In this document: piece by piece, positions 1 to 8,510 of the stretch
Position numbering within the stretch: position 1 is the first letter of the stretch
Layout: every line of letters starts with the position of its first letter
Assembly (NCBI RefSeq): GCF_008329985.2
Contig: NZ_CP038437.2
Span: forward strand, 496,001-560,000
From: Halomonas binhaiensis
GTDB taxonomy: Bacteria > Pseudomonadota > Gammaproteobacteria > Pseudomonadales > Halomonadaceae
Reading direction: 5' to 3'
Length of the DNA stretch: 64,000 nt
Notes under the pieces: model-generated
The model's database searches: none
What the model was told of the DNA's origin: nothing
What the model saw: the letters and a program-made list of their open reading frames with translations, nothing else
Position numbers and translations under genes: made by a program

Positions 1-1361
1 ACTCCACTGAAGCGGCTTCAGCAGTGACGGTGACAGGTTCTGTCATCAACGCTGCCGCCGGCGACGAGGTTGTCATGAAGGTGGGTGGTGACACCTACAC
101 CGGTGTCGTGAATGAAGATGGCACAACCTGGAGCGTGGATATTGATCCCGTCACCTGGAGCCACTTCAAGGACACCGACATCGATGTCAATGTCACGGTG
201 ACCAACGCCCAGGGCAACAGCGGTTCTGCTGTTCGTACGGTGGGCCTCGATATCTCTACCCCGGTCATCTATTTCGATACGATCGCGGAAGATGACATCG
301 TCAATGCTTCTGAACATGCTAAGGACCTGGCAATTGGTGGTTCGGTCCTTGGACTTGATGGTGGTGAGACGATGTATGTCGAGCTCAACGGCAAGACCTA
401 CACCACCACGGCAACAGCAGATGGGCGCTGGACGTTGAATGTGCCGGCGGCAGATGTGTCCGCCCTGGCGGATGGTAACCACACGATCTCTGCCAGCGTG
501 ACCGAAGAGGCCGGTAATACCGGAACTGCCTCGCACGACTTCAGTGTCGATACCGTTCTGCCGACACTGACGGTCACGGAAGGTGTAACACGCAGTGGTG
601 ACAACATTGTCACGCCTGACGAGCACGGCACGAACCTGGAAGTCTTCGGTACTTCCACAGGGCTGGATCACGACTTCGTCTATCTGGAGATTGCTGGCTT
701 CACCTACAACATCCAGACATTCGATGATGGCACCTGGGGCATCGTGACTCGTAGGGCCGACATGGCCACGCTGACGGATGGCACGTACGAGATCAAGCTC
801 CACGCCACCAACGACGTGGGCAACGTAGCCGAGACCTCGGTCGAGCTGGTGGTTGATGCGGGTGTGCCGTCGCTTCAGTTGTTGTCGACTGAAGCTCAGG
901 ATAGTGCGGTGGTCGACGACCAGGCTGTTGCTGGCTCGGTGGAGGATGACACCCTGGAAAGCACTCAGGCTGATGAACACTTCACTATCGGCAATGGCGG
1001 CCATGACTCCGTGGTATATCACCTGCTGGATGCAGCCGATGCCACCGGTGGCAATGGTGCAGATCGTATCAGCGGCTTCACGGTAGGTGATGGCAACAAT
1101 ACCGCAGATGCTGATCGTATCGATCTGAGTGAGTTGCTCGCTGAGCGTCGTTCGACGGAAGGCAGCGATGGTGCCGAGACGACAGAGGCGGGAGATCTCA
1201 GTGACTACCTGAGCGTTACCGTGAAGGGCAGCGATACCGAGATTGCCATTGACCGTGATGGTGCCGGCTCCACTCACGAGATGACGACTGTCGTGACGCT
1301 CTCTGGCGTTCAGACCGACCTGGCAACCTTGCTGGCGAATCATCAGCTGGTTGTCAGCTAA
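1..1361 (+). CDS. C-terminal part of a large Ig-repeat adhesin secreted by type I secretion (5' end outside window)
   Basis: The frame is open from the first bases, so the true start lies upstream; about 450 residues are visible. They contain successive beta-rich Ig-like repeats of roughly 90-100 residues, each with DG.T/DGTW and LADGxH/LTDGTYE type turns and ending near SVDT or VVDA. This is the pattern of BapA/SiiE-like biofilm adhesins. The last ~120 residues lose the repeat pattern and carry NGADRISGFTVGDG followed by DRIDLSELL and a hydrophobic tail (TLLANHQLVVS), the layout of type I secretion C-terminal target domains. It is expected to be exported by an ABC/MFP/TolC machine and held at or released from the cell surface. 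No exporter genes are visible downstream. Family-level call is confident; ligand and full length are unknown. Confidence 0.8.
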   Translation, partial: STEAASAVTVTGSVINAAAGDEVVMKVGGDTYTGVVNEDGTTWSVDIDPVTWSHFKDTDIDVNVTVTNAQGNSGSAVRTVGLDISTPVIYFDTIAEDDIVNASEHAKDLAIGGSVLGLDGGETMYVELNGKTYTTTATADGRWTLNVPAADVSALADGNHTISASVTEEAGNTGTASHDFSVDTVLPTLTVTEGVTRSGDNIVTPDEHGTNLEVFGTSTGLDHDFVYLEIAGFTYNIQTFDDGTWGIVTRRADMATLTDGTYEIKLHATNDVGNVAETSVELVVDAGVPSLQLLSTEAQDSAVVDDQAVAGSVEDDTLESTQADEHFTIGNGGHDSVVYHLLDAADATGGNGADRISGFTVGDGNNTADADRIDLSELLAERRSTEGSDGAETTEAGDLSDYLSVTVKGSDTEIAIDRDGAGSTHEMTTVVTLSGVQTDLATLLANHQLVVS

Positions 1362-1392
1362 TTTAGCCATTGACGAGTTTGTCAGTAGTTTC

Positions 1393-1418
1393 AAGGGGAC
1401 CTTCGGGTCCCCTTTTTT
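1393..1418 (+). terminator. Rho-independent terminator after the adhesin gene
   Basis: A 9-bp stem (AAGGGGACC / GGTCCCCTT) closed by a TTCG tetraloop and followed by a T run, starting 31 bases after the adhesin stop codon. Confidence 0.93.
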
Positions 1419-1553
1419 GTCTGCTGTTCAGCGTTTTTGCTGCTCTGGTTGTTGTCAGATGGAAGTCAATTAGATGACGCTAGCCTTCTATCCTATTGAT
1501 TTCTTTCACTCACATTGGGCTATGGGAGCTGGTTGGAGGATTCAGGCCTGAAA

Positions 1554-1571
1554 ATGTCATCTATCTGACAT
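1554..1571 (+). promoter_or_regulatory. Candidate Pho box / dyad upstream of phnC
   Basis: ATGTCAT-CTAT-CTGACAT resembles two PhoB half-sites (CTGTCAT, 4-base spacer); each half-site has one mismatch. The same bases also form a perfect inverted repeat ATGTCA/TGACAT with a 6-base centre, so a dyad-binding regulator is the alternative. It lies 65 bases before the phnC start and abuts the PhnF-type site. PhoB control of phn operons is established in enterics; here it is inferred. Confidence 0.45.
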
Positions 1572-1582
1572 TGTCTAGACAA
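1571..1582. promoter_or_regulatory. Putative PhnF operator upstream of phnC
   Basis: TTGTCTAGACAA is a perfect 12-bp palindrome 54 bases before the phnC start. GntR/HutC-type repressors such as PhnF bind short palindromes of this kind, and an 11-base copy (TGTCTAGACAA) recurs exactly at the start codon of phnF in the same operon. Confidence 0.6.
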
Positions 1583-1635
1583 CTGGGCTTCACATTCATC
1601 ACTGACACTGGCGTCAATCAAAGAGGAGAGACGTC

Positions 1636-2505
1636 ATGTCCATTCCTGCAATGGAGTCCATCGTTGCACCTGTGACGCCGGCGATTCGGGTAGAGAAGCT
1701 GCAGAAATCGTTCGGACAGCGTCGGGTACTCGATGACATCAGCTTCCTGGTTTACCCGGGACAGATGGTGGCCCTGATCGGGCCATCCGGTTCTGGCAAG
1801 TCCACTCTGCTGCGTCACTTGGTCGGCCTGACCTGTGCCAGTCGCGGCGGCAGCCTTGTTGCACTGCTGGGGCGGGAAATACAAAAAGCAGGCCGCATGC
1901 GGCGTGCAAGGCGTCAGGAGCGTTGCCGCACAGGATATATCTTCCAGCAATTCAATCTGGTCGGGCGCCTGAGTGTGTTGACCAATGTCCTGGCTGGAAA
2001 CCTGGGGCGTATGCCCCGTGGCCGGGCCTTGCTGGGACGCTTCAACCAGGAAGAGAAAGCTCGGGCATTACGTTGTCTGGCGCGTGTCGGCCTGGAAGAG
2101 TTGGCGGGCCAGCGGGCCAACACCTTGTCCGGTGGCCAGCAGCAGCGTGTTGCCATCGCCCGGGTTCTGATGCAGGACGCCGATGTGATTCTTGCCGATG
2201 AACCCATCGCTTCCCTTGATCCACGCAGTGCCCGGGAAGTCATGGAGATTCTCCAGCGCATTCATGCCGAAGATGGCCGCACCGTGGTTGTCACTCTGCA
2301 TCAAGTCGATGTGGCACGTCGCTATTGTCAGCGTGCCATCGCGCTCAAGGATGGGCGCATGTACTTCGATGGAGCCATCGCTGAGCTCACTGACGAGCGC
2401 CTGCAGGATCTCTACCAGAACACCGACCTTGACGAATTGCAGGACACCTCCCCGCAGACGGGAAAAGCGTCCCGTGAGCCGTCATTGCAATACACCACTG
2501 CCTGA
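1636..2505 (+). CDS. phnC: PhnC, phosphonate ABC transporter ATP-binding protein
   Basis: This is the ATPase of the PhnCDE importer, which brings phosphonates (and often phosphite or phosphate esters) into the cytoplasm for C-P lyase. Of 289 residues, Walker A GPSGSGKS is at about 49-56, the LSGGQ signature at 164-168, Walker B VILADEP at 184-190 and the switch His near 222. The start is supported by a strong AGGAGAG Shine-Dalgarno sequence. It is the first gene of the phnCDEFGHIJKLMNP series, preceded by the Pho-like box and PhnF-like operator, and lies 44 bases before phnD. The C-terminal ~25 residues after the ATPase core are low-complexity and probably dispensable. Family and context agree, so confidence is high. 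Confidence 0.95.
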   Translation: MSIPAMESIVAPVTPAIRVEKLQKSFGQRRVLDDISFLVYPGQMVALIGPSGSGKSTLLRHLVGLTCASRGGSLVALLGREIQKAGRMRRARRQERCRTGYIFQQFNLVGRLSVLTNVLAGNLGRMPRGRALLGRFNQEEKARALRCLARVGLEELAGQRANTLSGGQQQRVAIARVLMQDADVILADEPIASLDPRSAREVMEILQRIHAEDGRTVVVTLHQVDVARRYCQRAIALKDGRMYFDGAIAELTDERLQDLYQNTDLDELQDTSPQTGKASREPSLQYTTA

Positions 2506-2549
2506 CACAACCGCCTGATCTCCCCCAGGCTTATACAGGAGCATTCCTC

Positions 2550-3596
2550 ATGGCTTTCGCGACTCTCTCATTCACAACTCTCCGCCGCCTGACCATGCCG
2601 CTGGTACTGGGTGTCAGCATGGCCGTTGCCGCACCGCTGGTGTCTGCCGAAGAGCTGAAGTTCGGCATCATCTCCACCGAGTCCAGTCAGAACCAGGCGC
2701 CTCTATGGCAGCCTTTCCTCGACGATATGTCCGAACAGCTTGGTATGGAAGTGAAGCCGTTCTTTGCCACCGACTATGCTGCGGTAATCGAAGCCATGCG
2801 CTTCAACCAGATTGACCTGGCCTGGTATGGCAACAAGTCAGCCATGGAAGCCGTCGACCGTGCAGGTGGCGAGGTATTTGCCCAGACCGTCCCTGAAAAC
2901 GGCCAGCCGGGATACTGGAGCCTGCTGATCGTCAACCAGGACAGCGATCTGCAAAGCGTCGATGATGTACTGGCCAATGCCTCTGACCTGATCTTTGGCA
3001 ATGGTGATCCTAACTCTACCTCTGGCTACCTGGTGCCAGGCTACTACGTCTTTGCCAAGCAAGGTGTGGATGCCGCCACGGCCTTCAAGCGCACCCTGAA
3101 TTCCAGCCATGAGACCAATGCACTGGCTGTGGCCAATAAGCAGGTTGATGTGGCGACCTTCAATACCGAGAGCATGGAACGCCTGGAAATCACGGCACCT
3201 GACAAGGCCGAACAATTGCGCGTGATCTGGAAGTCTCCATTGATTCCGTCGGATCCGCTGGTCTGGCGCAGCAGCCTGGATGAGGACACCAAGCAGAAAC
3301 TGCGTGACTTCCTGCTCAACTATGGCGATAGCGCTGAAGAGAAGGAGATCCTGGCACCACTGCAGTGGGCGCGTTTCGATGAGTCCAGCAATGACCAGCT
3401 GCTGCCGATTCGCCAGTTATCCATGTTCCAGAAGCGCGCAGCGGTCGAGAAGGATCAGAGCCTGTCCGATAGCGAGCGAGAGACCAAGCTTGCCGAGATC
3501 GATGCCAAGCTCGATGAGCTGGACAAGCGCATGAGCGAGGTGCAGGCAGCGGATGCTGGCACCGAAGATGAAGCTGACTCCACTACCACGGGCTGA
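2550..3596 (+). CDS. phnD: PhnD, phosphonate-binding periplasmic protein
   Basis: Solute-binding protein of the PhnCDE transporter, 348 residues. Residues 1-33 form a Sec signal peptide ending APLVSA, with the mature chain starting [10 protein letters not shown]. Typical PhnD features follow: a [19 protein letters not shown] segment near 75-95 and the [14 protein letters not shown] phosphonate-binding Ser/Thr cluster in the middle. After the binding domain the protein ends in a charged, probably helical/coiled-coil tail (about residues 295-340, rich in [15 protein letters not shown]), as seen in enteric PhnD proteins. It has its own Shine-Dalgarno (AGGAG) and sits 8 bases before phnE. Confidence 0.95.
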   Translation: MAFATLSFTTLRRLTMPLVLGVSMAVAAPLVSAEELKFGIISTESSQNQAPLWQPFLDDMSEQLGMEVKPFFATDYAAVIEAMRFNQIDLAWYGNKSAMEAVDRAGGEVFAQTVPENGQPGYWSLLIVNQDSDLQSVDDVLANASDLIFGNGDPNSTSGYLVPGYYVFAKQGVDAATAFKRTLNSSHETNALAVANKQVDVATFNTESMERLEITAPDKAEQLRVIWKSPLIPSDPLVWRSSLDEDTKQKLRDFLLNYGDSAEEKEILAPLQWARFDESSNDQLLPIRQLSMFQKRAAVEKDQSLSDSERETKLAEIDAKLDELDKRMSEVQAADAGTEDEADSTTTG

Positions 3597-3604
3597 GCGT
3601 CGCC

Positions 3605-4441
3605 ATGAATTCTCAGACTTCAAGGATGGATGCTTCATCACCGGAGCACATCCGAAATAAGCAGGGTTATCACAAGCAGGGTTATCAAAAGAGTAGCTGG
3701 GTGACGCTGGCAGTTTGGGGCCTTGGCCTCGCAGTACTAGCCTGGTCCTGGCAAGGCGCAGAGATGCAGCCGGGGCTGCTGTTCTCCAACGCCGGCAACA
3801 TGGCCACCCTGGCCGGAGACTTTTTCCCCCCGGCCTGGGGCAACATTGGCCACTATATTGAACTGATGCTGGTCACCATACAGATCGCCATATGGGGCAC
3901 GCTGATGGCCATCATCGTGGCCATTCCATGCAGTCTGCTATCTTCAGAGAACCTGGTGCCCTGGTGGGTGTACCAGCCGATGCGTCGGCTGATGGATGCG
4001 ACACGTGCCATCAATGAGCTGGTGTTTGCCATGCTGTTCGTGGTGGCAGTAGGGCTTGGGCCCTTTGCTGGTACCTTGGCACTGTTTGTCCATACCACCG
4101 GTGTGTTGGCCAAGTTGTTCTCCGAAGCTGTAGAGGCCAGTGATGCCGGCCCCATGGAAGGGATTCGTGTCACGGGGGCAGGGCGTATCGAGGAAATCGT
4201 CTTCGGGCTGATTCCCCAGGTACTGCCGCTGTGGATTTCGGTCAGCCTGTATCGTTTCGAGTCGAACATTCGCTCGGCCACTGTGCTGGGCATGGTCGGG
4301 GGTGGTGGTATCGGTGTCGCGCTGTGGGAAACCATGCGTGGTTTCCAGTACGCCGAAACGGCCACCATCATGCTGGTGATCATCGTTGCCGTGACTGCTC
4401 TGGACATGGTTTCCCAGCAAGTGCGCAAGCGCTTCATCTGA
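3605..4441 (+). CDS. phnE: PhnE, phosphonate ABC transporter permease
   Basis: Inner-membrane permease of PhnCDE, 278 residues. After a ~30-residue hydrophilic N-terminus it has about six hydrophobic helices of the binding-protein-dependent transport family. The EAA loop that contacts PhnC is visible around residues 175-205 ([21 protein letters not shown] in two overlapping stretches). Only one phnE copy is present, unlike species with tandem phnE genes. The N-terminal tail holds a 15-bp tandem duplication that encodes a repeated KQGY(H/Q) pentad, outside the membrane domain and probably tolerated. It is followed by 22 bases and then phnF. Confidence 0.94.
   Translation: MNSQTSRMDASSPEHIRNKQGYHKQGYQKSSWVTLAVWGLGLAVLAWSWQGAEMQPGLLFSNAGNMATLAGDFFPPAWGNIGHYIELMLVTIQIAIWGTLMAIIVAIPCSLLSSENLVPWWVYQPMRRLMDATRAINELVFAMLFVVAVGLGPFAGTLALFVHTTGVLAKLFSEAVEASDAGPMEGIRVTGAGRIEEIVFGLIPQVLPLWISVSLYRFESNIRSATVLGMVGGGGIGVALWETMRGFQYAETATIMLVIIVAVTALDMVSQQVRKRFI
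3659..3688 (+). repeat. 15-bp tandem duplication in the phnE 5' coding region
   Basis: AAGCAGGGTTATCAC followed by AAGCAGGGTTATCAA; two in-frame copies with one mismatch. Confidence 0.9.
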
Positions 4442-4463
4442 GGCGCTTTTTCAAGGAGTTAGG

Positions 4464-5270
4464 ATGTCTAGACAAGTTGCTGATCATGATACCAAGCCGA
4501 GGTATCGACAGCTGGCAGACACTTTGGCTCGGGAAGTCCGCAGTGACTTTTCACCAGGTGACCTGCTGCCCAGCGAGGCAGTGCTGGCCAAGCGTTTTGC
4601 TGTCAATCGCCATACGGTACGCCGGGCGCTGGATGAGCTGGTTGCCGCGGGAATGGTCACACGCCATCAGGGACGAGGCACCCAGGTAGTGGACCGCCGT
4701 CTCGATTACGCGGTGAACGCAGGAAGCAAGGTGACCCATAACCTGGCAGAGCTAGGGCTTGATACCCAGACCCAATGCTTGAGTCAGGGGTTGCAGCAGC
4801 CTCCTGAAGCCATCGCCCAACGCTTTGGTGTATCACCTGATCAGCCCCTGCTGTGTGTGGATACCTTGCGTAGTGTCGATGGGGCTGTGGTACTGAGGCT
4901 GCGTCACTGGTTCGATCCTGAGCGTGTTCCTGGATGGCAGCAACGCTATCGCGGAGGCTCCACACGTGCCGTGCTGGCCCAGCACTATGGTCTGACACTG
5001 ACCCGTTCACGAGTACGCCTTGAAGCCAGCCAGGCCGGTCCCGACGACAGCCGGTTGCTGCAATGTCCCCATCTGGCGCCGCTATTGGTGCTGACCAGTG
5101 ACAACGTCGATGCTGATGGCCGCCTGGTGGAAGTTTCCGTCAGCCGAGCCAGGGCCGATCGTATTGCCTACCACTTTGATTTCGACCATGGGGACTCTGA
5201 TGTGCCCGACAGTGACTCTACAGAGCGTCTTTCTGTCGCGAACCACACTGAGCAAGGAGATACCGAATGA
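4464..5270 (+). CDS. phnF: PhnF, GntR/HutC-family repressor of the phn operon
   Basis: 268-residue transcription factor. An N-terminal winged helix of the GntR type (about residues 10-75: YRQLADTLAREV, LLPSEAVLAKRFAVNRHTVRRALDEL, GRGTQV) is followed by a UbrA/HutC-like effector domain (about 90-240). PhnF proteins repress phn genes and probably respond to a phosphorus compound. Located between the transporter and the C-P lyase core as in E. coli. Its start codon is embedded in TGTCTAGACAA, a copy of the palindrome upstream of phnC, which suggests autoregulation. Shine-Dalgarno AAGGAG precedes the ATG, and the stop codon overlaps phnG as ATGA. The C-terminal ~25 residues are hydrophilic. Confidence 0.92.
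   Translation: MSRQVADHDTKPRYRQLADTLAREVRSDFSPGDLLPSEAVLAKRFAVNRHTVRRALDELVAAGMVTRHQGRGTQVVDRRLDYAVNAGSKVTHNLAELGLDTQTQCLSQGLQQPPEAIAQRFGVSPDQPLLCVDTLRSVDGAVVLRLRHWFDPERVPGWQQRYRGGSTRAVLAQHYGLTLTRSRVRLEASQAGPDDSRLLQCPHLAPLLVLTSDNVDADGRLVEVSVSRARADRIAYHFDFDHGDSDVPDSDSTERLSVANHTEQGDTE
4465..4475. promoter_or_regulatory. Second putative PhnF operator, on the phnF start codon
   Basis: TGTCTAGACAA begins at the T of the ATG. It is identical to 11 of the 12 bases of the palindrome at 1571-1582. The site could act as an internal autoregulatory operator or roadblock between the transport genes and the lyase genes. Part of the match is constrained by coding for MSRQ, so chance is possible. Confidence 0.5.
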
Positions 5271-5698
5271 CTCCCGCACAGCGTCATCGCATTTTCGCGT
5301 TGACCCCTTTCGACCGTCTTTCTGCGCAGTGGCAAGCCCTGGGCATTCAGGTTCGCCATCGCTGTGTGCGAGGCCCGGAAACCGGCATGACCATGGTGCG
5401 TGGTCGCATGGGCGGCTCAGGTAATGCCTTCAACCTGGGCGAGATGACACTGACCCGAGCCAGTGTGGCGCTGGAAGACGGGACGCTGGGACATGGCTGG
5501 ATCGCCGGGCGCGACAAGGCGCATGCCGAGATGATCGCTGTCATTGATGCCTGTGCCCGCCACGACAGCTGGGGGCGACGTATCGATGCCGAGCTTGCCG
5601 AGCCACTGGCAGACGTATTGCAGCGTGAGCGTGAGGAAAGATCGAAGGCCGCCGCAGCGACTCGGGTCGATTTCTTCACCATGGTCCGGGGGGAATAA
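5267..5698 (+). CDS. phnG: PhnG, C-P lyase core complex subunit
   Basis: 143-residue PhnG, part of the PhnGHIJ core that couples phosphonate to ribose 5-triphosphate and then cleaves the C-P bond. Family landmarks: the opening R(I)F segment, then TGMTMVRGRMGGSG.AFNLGEMTLTRASV, and GHGWIAGRDKAHAEMIAVIDA. PhnG with PhnI catalyses the nucleosidase/transfer step that makes the alpha-D-ribose 1-methylphosphonate 5-triphosphate type intermediate. Overlaps phnF by ATGA and lies 3 bases before phnH. AAGGAG Shine-Dalgarno. Confidence 0.95.
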   Translation: MTPAQRHRIFALTPFDRLSAQWQALGIQVRHRCVRGPETGMTMVRGRMGGSGNAFNLGEMTLTRASVALEDGTLGHGWIAGRDKAHAEMIAVIDACARHDSWGRRIDAELAEPLADVLQREREERSKAAAATRVDFFTMVRGE

Positions 5699-5701
5699 GC
5701 C

Positions 5702-6355
5702 ATGACGCAATTTGACGATAGTGTGCGAGTCCACGACTGGCCGGCGCTGAATGACGCTGTTCACCATGGCCAGCAGGTGTTCCGTCAGTTGCTTGGAGCG
5801 ATGGCCGAGCCAGGCTCCCTTGTCGAGCTGGACATGGCAGTGTTGCCTGATGGTGTTGGCATTCCGTCGGCGGCCTGGGCCGCGGTGCTGACGCTGTGTG
5901 ATCTGGATACCCGTATCTGGATCGATGCGAGGATCGAGGCGTCAGGCCTGGAGGCTGCGATCGCATTTCATACCGGAGCCCGCGTGACACAGGTGGCGGA
6001 AGAAGCCGACTTTGCCTTGATACTGCCGTCGACCCTGGAAGAGCCGCTGTTCTTCGCCGAAGGAACGGACGCCTATCCCGATCGCAGTACGACATTGATT
6101 GTTGCCGTGGAGTCCGTCGAGGCAGGGGAGGATTGGCAGCTTTCCGGTCCTGGTATCCCTGATCGTCGTGGCCTGCATATCGGTGCCGATGGCGTGACCG
6201 CTTTGATGCAACGCCTGATGGCTAATCGCACCAGCTTCCCTTGTGGATTGGATGCTTTCATTGCCGCAGGAAGCCGGATGACGGCGATTCCTCGCAGCAC
6301 CGCGATCATGCCCAGCGTGAATGCTCCGCAGCATGCAGAAGAGGAGGTGGCCTGA
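5702..6355 (+). CDS. phnH: PhnH, C-P lyase core complex subunit
   Basis: 217-residue PhnH, a PLP-transferase-like fold without PLP that packs in the PhnGHIJ core. Landmarks: VFRQLLGAMAEPGSLVEL near the N-terminus, the DLDTRIWID and LPSTLEEPLFFAEGTDAYPDRSTTLIV stretches, and a C-terminal GIPDRRGL..G...F..... region with SFPCGLDAFIAAG.RM.AIPRST typical of the family. Ends TGATG, the A being shared with the phnI start, indicating translational coupling. Confidence 0.95.
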   Translation: MTQFDDSVRVHDWPALNDAVHHGQQVFRQLLGAMAEPGSLVELDMAVLPDGVGIPSAAWAAVLTLCDLDTRIWIDARIEASGLEAAIAFHTGARVTQVAEEADFALILPSTLEEPLFFAEGTDAYPDRSTTLIVAVESVEAGEDWQLSGPGIPDRRGLHIGADGVTALMQRLMANRTSFPCGLDAFIAAGSRMTAIPRSTAIMPSVNAPQHAEEEVA

Positions 6356-7503
6356 TGTACGTTGCCGTCAAGGGAGGAGAGAAAGCGATCGCCAACGCCC
6401 ACCGTTGGATGGCAGATCGCCGGCGCGGAAACCGTCAACAGGAAGAACTGGGCACCGCACAGGTGGAAGAACAACTGGGCCTGGCGGTGGACCGGGTGAT
6501 GGCAGAGGCCTCGCTCTACGATCCTGAGCTTGCTGCACTGGCATTCAAGCAGGCCAGCGGAGACCTGGTGGAAGCGGTCTTCCTGCTGCGTGCCTACCGC
6601 ACGACCTTGCCGCGCCTGGCCGAAACTCTTCCGCTGGAAACCAGCGCCATGCTCATCGAACGCCGCATCAGCGCCACCTTCAAGGATGTGCCTGGTGGGC
6701 AAGTGCTGGGCCCGACCTACGACTATACCCACCGCCTGCTCGATTTCATGCTGCTGGCGGAAGGAGAGGTGCCCGAACCTGCTCGCGCCGAGGAGGCTCT
6801 GGAAGCCTGTCCCCAGATTCTCGACAGCCTTGATGCAGAGGGCCTGATCGAGCAAGAAGTGGACGATGGCGCGATGCCCTATGACATCACCCGGGATCCG
6901 CCGGACTTTCCTGTCGATCGTGCTACGCGCCTGCAAATGCTGGCCCGGGGCGATGAGGGGTACCTGCTGGCATTGGGCTATTCCACCCAGCGTGGCTATG
7001 GGCGCAATCACCCCTTTGCCGGGGAGATTCGCCAAGGGGCGGTGGAAGTGGAAATCGAGGTGGAAGGCTTCGATGAGCCACTGTGCATCGGCGAGATCAT
7101 GATGACGGAGTGCCAGATGATCAACCAGTTTGCCGGGTCCCGCACCACCGCACCGCAGTTCACACGCGGTTATGGTCTGGCCTTCGGTCGTAACGAGCGC
7201 AAGACCATGGCCATGGCATTGGTCGATCGCGCCTTGCGTGCCGAGGAACTGGGCGAGCCAATCCAGGGGCCTGCCCAGCAGGCTGAGTTCGTGCTGGCAC
7301 ATGCGGACAGTGTCGAAGCATCAGGCTTTGTTTCTCACCTGAAGCTGCCGCATTACGTGGACTTTCAATCCGAGCTGGAACTGTTGCGTCGTCTACGGCG
7401 TGGATATTCCCGGCAGCATGAAGAAGCCGAAGCGTCCCCATCCGAAGCGTCGCCGGCAGGCCAGGAGACCATGCGTACTGCTGTCGAGGAGGCTGCCCAA
7501 TGA
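6355..7503 (+). CDS. phnI: PhnI, C-P lyase core complex subunit (nucleosidase component)
   Basis: 382 residues starting MYVAVKGGEKAI, the canonical PhnI N-terminus. The start at 6355 is chosen over an upstream in-frame GTG/TTG region because of this motif, the GAGGAGG Shine-Dalgarno and the TGATG junction with phnH. PhnI carries the purine-nucleoside triphosphate phosphorylase-like activity that transfers phosphonate to ribose with PhnG, H and L. Visible family segments: IERRISATFKDVPGGQVLGPTYDYTHRL split across residues ~100-130, and the C-terminal region with GRNHPFAGEIR and MTECQMINQFAGS. The last ~30 residues are low-complexity. Overlaps phnJ by ATGA. Confidence 0.96.
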   Translation: MYVAVKGGEKAIANAHRWMADRRRGNRQQEELGTAQVEEQLGLAVDRVMAEASLYDPELAALAFKQASGDLVEAVFLLRAYRTTLPRLAETLPLETSAMLIERRISATFKDVPGGQVLGPTYDYTHRLLDFMLLAEGEVPEPARAEEALEACPQILDSLDAEGLIEQEVDDGAMPYDITRDPPDFPVDRATRLQMLARGDEGYLLALGYSTQRGYGRNHPFAGEIRQGAVEVEIEVEGFDEPLCIGEIMMTECQMINQFAGSRTTAPQFTRGYGLAFGRNERKTMAMALVDRALRAEELGEPIQGPAQQAEFVLAHADSVEASGFVSHLKLPHYVDFQSELELLRRLRRGYSRQHEEAEASPSEASPAGQETMRTAVEEAAQ

Positions 7504-8510
7504 ATCATCGCCATGATGTGGCCAACGGTGAAGTCATGAACACGGGTTACACAGATGTCATCAACGGCGGTTATCACCATGACGACAACGTCCATGGTTA
7601 CAACTTCCATGGTTACAACTTCGCCTACCTGGATGAACAGACCAAGCGCATGATTCGTCGTGCGTTGCTCAAGGCAGTAGCGATTCCCGGATACCAGGTT
7701 CCCTTCGGCGGGCGTGAAATGCCGATGCCCTATGGTTGGGGAACGGGAGGCATGCAACTGACGGCCAGCATTCTTGGAGCAGATGATGTGCTCAAGGTGA
7801 TTGACCAGGGAGCGGATGACACTACCAACGCGGTCAGTATTCGCGCCTTCTTCGAACGTGTGGCTGGGGTGAAGACCACGACAGCCACCTCCGAGGCCAG
7901 TGTGATTCAGACTCGCCACCGTATTCCCGAAAAGGCACTGACCAAGGATCAGATCCTGGTATTCCAGGTGCCGATCCCCGAGCCATTACGCTTCATCGAG
8001 CCCAGCGAAGAGGAAACCCGCGTGATGCATGCTCTCGAGGAATACGGCGTGATGCACGTCAAACTCTACGAGGACATCGCTCGCCATGGGCATATCGCGA
8101 CGACCTATGCCTATCCGGTCAAGGTGGATGAGCGCTATGTGATGGACCCATCGCCGATACCCAAGTTCGACAATCCCAAGTTGCATATGAGTGAAGCGTT
8201 GATGCTGTTCGGTGCAGGTCGCGAGAAGCGCCTTTATGCCATCCCTCCCTATACCCGGGTCAAGAGTCTGGACTTCGAGGACCACCCCTTCGAGGTCCAG
8301 GTATGGGATGAGCCCTGTGCGATCTGCGGCGCCACCGACAGCTATCTCGATGAAGTGATCATTGATGATGCCGGCGGCCGCATGTTCGTGTGCTCGGATA
8401 CGGATTACTGCCAGAGCCGGTCTGGCAATGAGGCTCAATCACACGGCAGTCAATCACACGACAGCCAGTCACTCGATCGTAAACCCAAGAGTGCGGAGGA
8501 GACCGCATGA
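7500..8510 (+). CDS. phnJ: PhnJ, radical SAM C-P lyase
   Basis: Catalytic subunit that cleaves the carbon-phosphorus bond using SAM and a 4Fe-4S cluster, giving an alkane and ribose 1,2-cyclic phosphate 5-phosphate. Of 336 residues, C273, C276, C298 and C304 reproduce the spacing of the E. coli cluster/active-site cysteines (3, 22 and 6 residues apart). Core landmarks are GYNFAYLDEQTKRMIRRA at about 38-55 and MPMPYGWGTGGMQLTAS. Compared with the ~281-residue E. coli enzyme there is a ~32-residue His/Asp-rich N-terminal extension containing a duplicated HGYNF, and a Ser/His/Asp-rich C-terminal tail with 15-bp repeats. An internal ATG at 7536 would shorten the extension but not remove the duplication. 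Overlaps phnI and phnK by ATGA. Confidence 0.96.
   Translation: MNHRHDVANGEVMNTGYTDVINGGYHHDDNVHGYNFHGYNFAYLDEQTKRMIRRALLKAVAIPGYQVPFGGREMPMPYGWGTGGMQLTASILGADDVLKVIDQGADDTTNAVSIRAFFERVAGVKTTTATSEASVIQTRHRIPEKALTKDQILVFQVPIPEPLRFIEPSEEETRVMHALEEYGVMHVKLYEDIARHGHIATTYAYPVKVDERYVMDPSPIPKFDNPKLHMSEALMLFGAGREKRLYAIPPYTRVKSLDFEDHPFEVQVWDEPCAICGATDSYLDEVIIDDAGGRMFVCSDTDYCQSRSGNEAQSHGSQSHDSQSLDRKPKSAEETA
7593..7622 (+). repeat. 15-bp perfect tandem duplication at the phnJ N-terminus
   Basis: CATGGTTACAACTTC twice, encoding HGYNF HGYNF. The second copy begins the conserved PhnJ core. Confidence 0.92.
8436..8480 (+). repeat. 15-bp imperfect triplicate in the phnJ 3' coding end
   Basis: Units CAATCACACGGCAGT, CAATCACACGACAGC and the diverged CAGTCACTCGATCGT, encoding the SQSHG/SQSHD/SQSLD-like tail. 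Confidence 0.85.

Noticed and set aside
18-1394. 458-codon open frame on the minus strand opposite the adhesin
   Set aside because: Antisense shadow: amino-acid content is biased (Arg, His, Ile, Cys), with no family resemblance, and it opposes a clear secreted repeat protein.
6073-7302. 409-codon minus-strand frame opposite phnH/phnI
   Set aside because: The plus strand encodes well-conserved C-P lyase subunits; the opposing frame has no recognisable domain.
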